The notes under the pieces: model-generated
The model's database searches: none
What the model was told of the DNA's origin: nothing
The model's input: only the letters and a program-made list of their open reading frames with translations
NCBI GenBank assembly: GCA_947372535.1
Contig: CANBUA010000119.1
Coordinates: forward strand, 1-13,278
From: Burkholderiales bacterium
Lineage (GTDB): Bacteria; Pseudomonadota; Gammaproteobacteria; Burkholderiales; Burkholderiaceae
Length of the DNA: 13,278 bases
Direction: 5' to 3'
Position numbers and translations under genes: made by a program
Shown: piece by piece, positions 10,430 through 13,278 of the stretch
How the letters are laid out: each line of letters opens with the position of its first letter
How positions within the stretch are numbered: the stretch's first letter is position 1

Positions 10430-13278
10430 TCAGTTGTAAGGCGTGAAGGCCGGCTTGACGCCAGTTTCATTGTGGATGTCTTCGATCGCTTTCTGCTCGC
10501 GCGTGATGGGCCCGCTTGCCGCGTTCTTCTTGCCGACGTTCTCGTAATACTTGTCGCCAGTTTTGGTGTTGGTGAACGTGATGTCGGGCCTTCGCGCGCC
10601 TTTGTGACCGCCAGGGGTGGGGATGTAGTCTTCCTTCAGACTGCCGCCGCCCGTGTGCTGCCAGTCGGGGCTCAAGGATTTTTTCAGCTCATTGACGCGT
10701 CGATCGATCGTGTGATTGTGAGGGCCGGTGCCTTTTGGCTTGGGCCCGCGTTTGGCACCCTTCTTGGCGGCCGATGTCTTGACTTTGGGTGTGCACTTGA
10801 CCAGGCCCAGCGGGTCCACGTAGTTGAGGACGGACTCCGCGTACTCATAAGGGTTGTTGCCGGCCTCTAGCCCGACGGGATCGGAGGACACGAAGCTGCC
10901 GATGAAGGCATCGTAGTAACGGTTCCGGTTGTAATGAAGGCCGGTTTCGGTGTCGCTGTACTGACCTTGCAGGCGCAGGGGGTTGTCGACCAGGGCCACA
11001 TGGAGCCGATCGATGGCGCCCCATGCGGTATGGCTGGCCGCCCACTGGCGATGGCCCTGACCATCGATCAGGCGTGTCGGGCAACCGTTGGGATCGTTGA
11101 CATAGAAAAGCGCTTGCTGAGCCAGCAGCATGGCCAATGGCACGTAGCTGTCCGGCCTGTAGACAAACTCCCTGGCCTGCCCGCCGATGACGTCCAGCGC
11201 CAGGGCATCGTCGTCCCAGCCGAACCAGGTGCGCTCGCCCGCCGTGTCCTTGTGCAATCGGCGTCCCAAGGGGTCATAGGCGTAGGTGGTGGTGGTGAGG
11301 ATGCCATCGGCCGAGATCTTGCGTGACGCGACCAGCCGTTGGTTGGCATCCCAGCTCAACTCGAGCTTGTGGTCGCTGTTTTGCTTGAGCCAGAGGTTGC
11401 CGGCGCGGTCGTAGCAATAGCGTGTGCCCTGGTGCTGGCCCTCGCGGCGCCAGCTGTCGTTCTGCCCACCCTTGACCGAGGTCGAGCCCTGGCCCTTGAC
11501 GTGGGTGATCAGGCGGTCGCCTGCCGGGTCGTTGAAGAACTTGTGCAGGATGCCTTGAGGGTCGGTGTGCTCCAGCACGCGGCCCATGGGGTCGTAAAGG
11601 TAGCGGTCCTTGCCGAAATGGCTGTCCTGGCGTTGCGTGAGGTTGCCGGCACGGTCGTAGTCGTAGCGCGTGGCGAACAGGGCTTGTCCGCCCAGGGACA
11701 GGGCCTGCTCGGTCATCAGGCCATCTTCGTTGTAGCGCAAGGCACGTTGAAGACCGGGTGCGAGCTCCTCGCGGGTGAGCTGGCCCAAGGCATCGCGTTG
11801 CAGTCGCATGGGCTCGCCGCCATCGATGCGCACCCCGATGACCTGGTCGAGCAAGTCGAACGCGTACTCGGTCACATGGATCGAGCCCGTGCTGCCGCTG
11901 GTCTCCCGCTTGATCCGATTGCTTTGCGCGTCGTAGGTGTTGGTCAACGCAAAGCTGTGTCCGTCGGTGTGCTGCTGCGCTTCGGTGAGCAGGCGGCCTT
12001 CGGCATCGAAAGTCCTGGCGATCTGCACGTGCGCATTGACGGCGGTGACCAGGTGGCCAGTGTCGTCGTAGACAAAGGTTTCGGCGGGGCGCTCCTCCGG
12101 CGGCATGCCGGGCAAGGCGGGCAGCAGTTTGCGCGTGATGCGGCCCAGCGGGTCGCAGCTGTAGTCGATGCGCCGGCCAAGCGGATCCAGGGTGGCCGTG
12201 AGGTAGTCGCTGCCATCGAAGGCATAGCGCCGGCTCTGGCCCCAGTAGTCGACCTCTTCGACGACCCGGCCCAGGGCATCTCGTCTGAACTGGTAAAGCT
12301 CGCCGCGCTGGTTACGCACACCGATGAGGCGCTCTTCGGTGTCGTAGAGGTACTCGACCGTGTGGCCGTCCGGCTGGATGCGTTTGGCGATTTCGCCTTG
12401 GCCGAAGTACGTCAGGCGGGTCTGGGCGCCGTTCTCGTCGATGTAGTCGATGAGGTTGTCTTCGGCATCGTAGCCACACTGGATGGTGGAGCCAGAAGGC
12501 AGCTTGACAGCCAGCAGGCGGCCTTTGGCATCGTACTTGTAGTGGCTGCGCCGGTCCAGCGCGTCGCCCTTGGCGATGACATTGCCCAGCACATCGTGGG
12601 CGAACAAGGTGCGGTTGTTCAGGGCATCCTGCAACTCGGTGAGGTTGCCCAGCACGTCAAAACGCAGCTGTGTCTTGGCCCCTCTCGGGTTGATGAAGGC
12701 GGTGAGTTGGCCCCAGCCGTCATACTCGTATCGGCTGATGTGGCCCAGCGGGCTGACCTGCTCGATCAGCAGGCCGCGTTCATCGAAGTGCTGCCGCCAG
12801 GTGGCGCCGCCCGCATCGGTGATGGCGATGGGCTTTTGTCCATCGTCGAATGTTGTCAGCAGCGCGCTGCCATCAGGGCGAACCTGCTGCGTGAGGTTGC
12901 CCAGGTCGTCGAAGTGGTACTCGGTGCGGCGCCCGCCGGGATCGACGACAGCCGTCGTTCGGCCCGCATCGTCGTACTCGTAGACGGTCATGCCGCCGAG
13001 CGGGTCGATCTCTGCGATCGGCAGGCCGGCTTCATTGAGCTTGACCAGGCTGACGTGGCCCAGCGAGTCCGTGATGCGGCGCTCGTTGAGCGCGTCGAGG
13101 TACTCGAAGGTGTAGTCGTAGAGGCCGCCATCGCCCCAGGCATGCACCACGCGCGGATCGCCGTCGGGGCTGATCTGATAGGCGTAGTGAAAACTCAGGC
13201 CGTTGCGGTCGGTGTGGCGCACCATGTGGTGTTGAGTGGGGCCACTGCCGTAGTCGAATCGGTAGGGCGCGCCCAACG
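10430..13278 (-). CDS. Rhs-family polymorphic toxin, C-terminal part (N-terminus beyond right edge)
   Basis: An open frame of 948 codons with no reliable start inside the window; the frame continues off the right edge. Residues below are counted from the codon at 13276. From about 1 to 780 it is made of YD/Rhs repeats (YDAAG, YDPMGR, YEYDDAGR, FDALGN-like motifs), which in this family fold into a shell around the toxin. The core ends with NRNRYYDAFIGSFVSSDP, containing DPVGL 799-803, and with DPLGL 821-825, 17 residues further on. This double DPxGL arrangement marks the self-cleavage site that releases the tail. The last 123 residues are the variable toxin. Delivery is usually by type VI secretion through a PAAR/VgrG spike, and a PAAR gene lies on the same strand at the left edge. 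The N-terminal domain, which would show how it is delivered, is not in the window. Confidence 0.93.
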   Translation of the reverse strand, partial: LGAPYRFDYGSGPTQHHMVRHTDRNGLSFHYAYQISPDGDPRVVHAWGDGGLYDYTFEYLDALNERRITDSLGHVSLVKLNEAGLPIAEIDPLGGMTVYEYDDAGRTTAVVDPGGRRTEYHFDDLGNLTQQVRPDGSALLTTFDDGQKPIAITDAGGATWRQHFDERGLLIEQVSPLGHISRYEYDGWGQLTAFINPRGAKTQLRFDVLGNLTELQDALNNRTLFAHDVLGNVIAKGDALDRRSHYKYDAKGRLLAVKLPSGSTIQCGYDAEDNLIDYIDENGAQTRLTYFGQGEIAKRIQPDGHTVEYLYDTEERLIGVRNQRGELYQFRRDALGRVVEEVDYWGQSRRYAFDGSDYLTATLDPLGRRIDYSCDPLGRITRKLLPALPGMPPEERPAETFVYDDTGHLVTAVNAHVQIARTFDAEGRLLTEAQQHTDGHSFALTNTYDAQSNRIKRETSGSTGSIHVTEYAFDLLDQVIGVRIDGGEPMRLQRDALGQLTREELAPGLQRALRYNEDGLMTEQALSLGGQALFATRYDYDRAGNLTQRQDSHFGKDRYLYDPMGRVLEHTDPQGILHKFFNDPAGDRLITHVKGQGSTSVKGGQNDSWRREGQHQGTRYCYDRAGNLWLKQNSDHKLELSWDANQRLVASRKISADGILTTTTYAYDPLGRRLHKDTAGERTWFGWDDDALALDVIGGQAREFVYRPDSYVPLAMLLAQQALFYVNDPNGCPTRLIDGQGHRQWAASHTAWGAIDRLHVALVDNPLRLQGQYSDTETGLHYNRNRYYDAFIGSFVSSDPVGLEAGNNPYEYAESVLNYVDPLGLVKCTPKVKTSAAKKGAKRGPKPKGTGPHNHTIDRRVNELKKSLSPDWQHTGGGSLKEDYIPTPGGHKGARRPDITFTNTKTGDKYYENVGKKNAASGPITREQKAIEDIHNETGVKPAFTPYN
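10433..10801 (-). other. Variable toxin tail of the Rhs protein, possible nuclease
   Basis: The 123 residues after DPLGL start with a Lys-rich linker (KKGAKRGPKPKG), then a helix (TIDRRVNELKKSL), a Gly-rich turn, RRPDITF with Asp898, YYENVGKKN with Glu912 and Lys916, then ITREQKAIEDI and a C-terminal PAFTPYN. The order RPD, strand, hairpin, YxExxGK, helix, FxPYN resembles restriction-endonuclease-fold toxins of the PD-(D/E)xK group, but the E-x-K spacing is not standard, so nuclease activity is only a suggestion. The start of the tail at 10801 follows from the conserved end of the Rhs core. Confidence 0.55.

Noticed and set aside
13274..13276. TTG as the start codon of the Rhs gene
   Set aside because: Rhs repeat sequence is already running at this point and proteins of this family have long N-terminal parts. 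The gene simply crosses the window edge.
1..13278. tRNA, rRNA, CRISPR array, insertion sequence or phage attachment site
   Set aside because: No repeat-spacer pattern, transposase frame, terminal inverted repeats or RNA gene signature was seen on either strand. The only repeats are protein-level ones in the choice-of-anchor-D and Rhs genes.

Overview
The window is a GC-rich stretch (60-base rows counted by hand mostly fall between about 57 and 72% GC) from a Gram-negative bacterium. The short-spaced lipoprotein genes, the porin style, the PAAR/Rhs pair and the MrtJ/JDVT-CTERM pair fit a betaproteobacterium of the order Burkholderiales; this placement is inferred from protein style, not from a marker gene.

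Layout. Left edge, minus strand: the first 49 codons of a PAAR-domain protein (1-148), cut by the window edge. A short divergent gap (149-344) separates it from a plus-strand block. That block starts with a membrane-anchored Ser/Thr kinase (345-2012). After a 189-base gap come five tightly packed genes: a lipoprotein with two CxxCH haem motifs (2202-4490), a lipoprotein with a C-terminal OmpA-like domain (4509-5831), a long exported protein with one CxxCH motif, six Ig-like choice-of-anchor-D repeats and a JDVT-CTERM-type sorting tail (5863-8364), a small CPBP-family glutamic intramembrane protease recognised as MrtJ (8361-8825, overlapping the previous gene as ATGA), and an outer-membrane porin (8857-9876). 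Convergent to these, on the minus strand, are an Rhs polymorphic toxin (10430 to beyond the right edge) and a small unrecognised gene directly after it (9873-10424), placed where an immunity gene is expected.

How the parts may work together. The five-gene block looks like one envelope module: a sorting protease made together with its likely substrate, two outer-membrane-type lipoproteins and a porin. Three CxxCH sites across two exported proteins point to covalently bound haem and so to a redox or haem-related task at the cell surface. No experimentally known function is recognisable for the module as a whole. The kinase has a cytoplasmic catalytic domain, one membrane segment and a Pro/Ala-rich extracytoplasmic tail; it could signal to the envelope module or to the neighbouring secretion genes. 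The PAAR and Rhs genes are hallmarks of type VI secretion effector delivery; no type VI structural gene lies in the window. The most noteworthy item is the operon that couples MrtJ to a haem-binding, repeat-rich target.
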